Of a stretch of DNA of 64,000 nt, positions 63,264 through 64,000 are shown piece by piece (the first letter of the stretch is position 1; the number at the start of each line of letters is the position of its first letter). The stretch comes from Pseudarthrobacter sp. NamB4. Lineage in GTDB: Bacteria; Actinomycetota; Actinomycetes; Actinomycetales; Micrococcaceae. The notes beneath the pieces are model-generated. The model was not told where the DNA came from, searched no databases, and saw only the letters and a program-made list of their open reading frames with translations. Where the stretch lies: positions 124,001-188,000 of the forward strand of contig NZ_VAHM01000006.1 of the NCBI RefSeq assembly GCF_005796185.1, in the 5' to 3' direction. The position numbers were made by a program, and so were the translations under genes.

Positions 63264-64000
63264 CCATCGCGGTCCGCAACGTCTCCAAGAGCTACGGCGG
63301 CCAGGCCGTCCTCGACGACGTCAGTTGCGTCATCCCGCAGGGCGGCATCACCTCGATCATCGGGCCCAACGGGGCAGGGAAGTCCACGCTGCTTTCGCTG
63401 ATCAGCAGGCTGCAGCCCCTGGAGTCGGGGGAGGTGTCGGTGGCCGGGCTGGATGTCGCCTCCACGGACAGCCGCGAACTGGCCAGGACCATGGCCATCC
63501 TGCGGCAGGAAAACCACCTGACCATGCGGCTGAGTGTGCGGGACCTGGTGGCCTTCGGCCGTTTTCCCCACTCCGGCGGGTGGCCCACGGTGGAGGATCT
63601 CGCCAAGGTGGAGGAAGCCATCGCCCACCTGGACCTGACGCCCCTGGCGGACAAGTTCGTTGATGAGCTCTCCGGCGGGCAGCGCCAGCGGGCCTTCATC
63701 GCCATGGTGCTGGCTCAGGACACGCAGTACCTGCTCCTCGACGAGCCGCTGAACAACCTGGACATGAAGCACTCGGTGGAAATGATGCGGCTCCTGCGCC
63801 GGCTGGCCGACGAGCTGGGCAAGACCATCGTCCTGGTGGTCCACGACATCAACTTTGCGTCCTGCTACTCGGACACCATACTCGCCATGAAGGACGGCCG
63901 GCTGGTCCACCAGGGCAGCCCGCGGCAGATCATGCGGCAGGCCATGCTGCGGGATGTCTACGACATCGACATCCGGATCGAGGACATTGATGGCAACCGG
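63260..64000 (+). CDS. Iron-siderophore ABC transporter ATP-binding protein (YclP/CeuD-like), truncated at window end
   Basis: About 247 residues are present; the family is near 250-260 residues, so only the last few are missing. It has Walker A 'GPNGAGKSTLL', signature 'LSGGQRQRAFIAMVLAQ', Walker B 'YLLLDEPLNNLDMKH' and switch 'VHDINFASCYSD'. The typical FepC-like 'GRFPHSGG' follows 'LVAFG'. It energises uptake through the two permeases encoded just before it; the ATGA overlap implies translational coupling. Confidence 0.93.
   Translation, partial: MTIAVRNVSKSYGGQAVLDDVSCVIPQGGITSIIGPNGAGKSTLLSLISRLQPLESGEVSVAGLDVASTDSRELARTMAILRQENHLTMRLSVRDLVAFGRFPHSGGWPTVEDLAKVEEAIAHLDLTPLADKFVDELSGGQRQRAFIAMVLAQDTQYLLLDEPLNNLDMKHSVEMMRLLRRLADELGKTIVLVVHDINFASCYSDTILAMKDGRLVHQGSPRQIMRQAMLRDVYDIDIRIEDIDGNR

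Overview
The window is a gene-dense, high-GC actinobacterial chromosome segment. Gene content and protein style point to the Micrococcaceae, most likely Arthrobacter or Pseudarthrobacter. The pointers are a PucR-regulated alanine dehydrogenase, a stand-alone LigC-type ligase and a LigD-like polymerase, the three-gene PntAA/PntAB/PntB transhydrogenase, MtlA as one IICBA chain, and DtxR-type iron boxes. I see no tRNA, rRNA, CRISPR array, phage, insertion sequence or origin. It reads as ordinary chromosome with transporters and catabolic operons.

Layout. 1-8902: a truncated GH13 (trehalose-synthase-like) gene coupled to an LLM flavin oxidoreductase; an AEC carrier; a LigC-type DNA ligase; and a four-gene Opp/Nik-type ABC importer read leftward from a probable DtxR box at 8959-8977. 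9163-15689: an MmcQ/YjbR protein, the pntAA-pntAB-pntB operon, a lipid kinase, a membrane ACT-domain protein and a FUSC protein. 15702-19706: an Fbp/Phn-type ABC importer with a long inverted repeat in front. 19937-26685: a broken thioesterase-like remnant, GNAT, MarR, a small Cys-rich protein coupled to a soluble Ser/Thr kinase, a histidine phosphatase, purB, and a two-gene unit of a WXG-like protein plus a WXG-like/alpha-beta-hydrolase fusion. 26786-30828: a YvlD-type membrane protein and a two-gene pectin operon (pectate lyase, then an acetylesterase-pectinesterase fusion) behind two LacI-type operators and ahead of a strong hairpin.

30895-41184: an aromatic/histidinol-phosphate aminotransferase, a branched-chain ketoacid dehydrogenase operon (E1alpha, E1beta, E2; no E3), a PAP2-like membrane protein, a leftward run of aminotransferase, universal stress protein and a hypothetical protein, a GerMN lipoprotein and a LigD-type polymerase. 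41302-48926: a divergent FMN reductase/TetR pair and a second dipeptide-type ABC operon behind a folded-looking leader. 49136-55773: a Gfo/Idh/MocA oxidoreductase, ald facing its probable PucR-family regulator, an orphan excisionase-like protein, an alpha/beta hydrolase and ptsI. 55933-60007: a TetR gene with its own palindromic operator, mtlA and mtlD, which together with ptsI form most of a mannitol PTS (no ptsH here). 60262-64000: a YclNOPQ/CeuBCDE-type siderophore importer behind a second DtxR-type box, with the ATPase gene cut by the window end.

The best leads are: iron control of the Opp-type importer through a box that resembles the siderophore-operon box; a degenerate 32-bp intergenic tandem repeat family at two unrelated places (49004-49099 and 60020-60101); the WXG-like/hydrolase gene pair; and several palindromes that look like operators for neighbouring regulators. 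All functional calls come from reading motifs and gene order; no database search was run.
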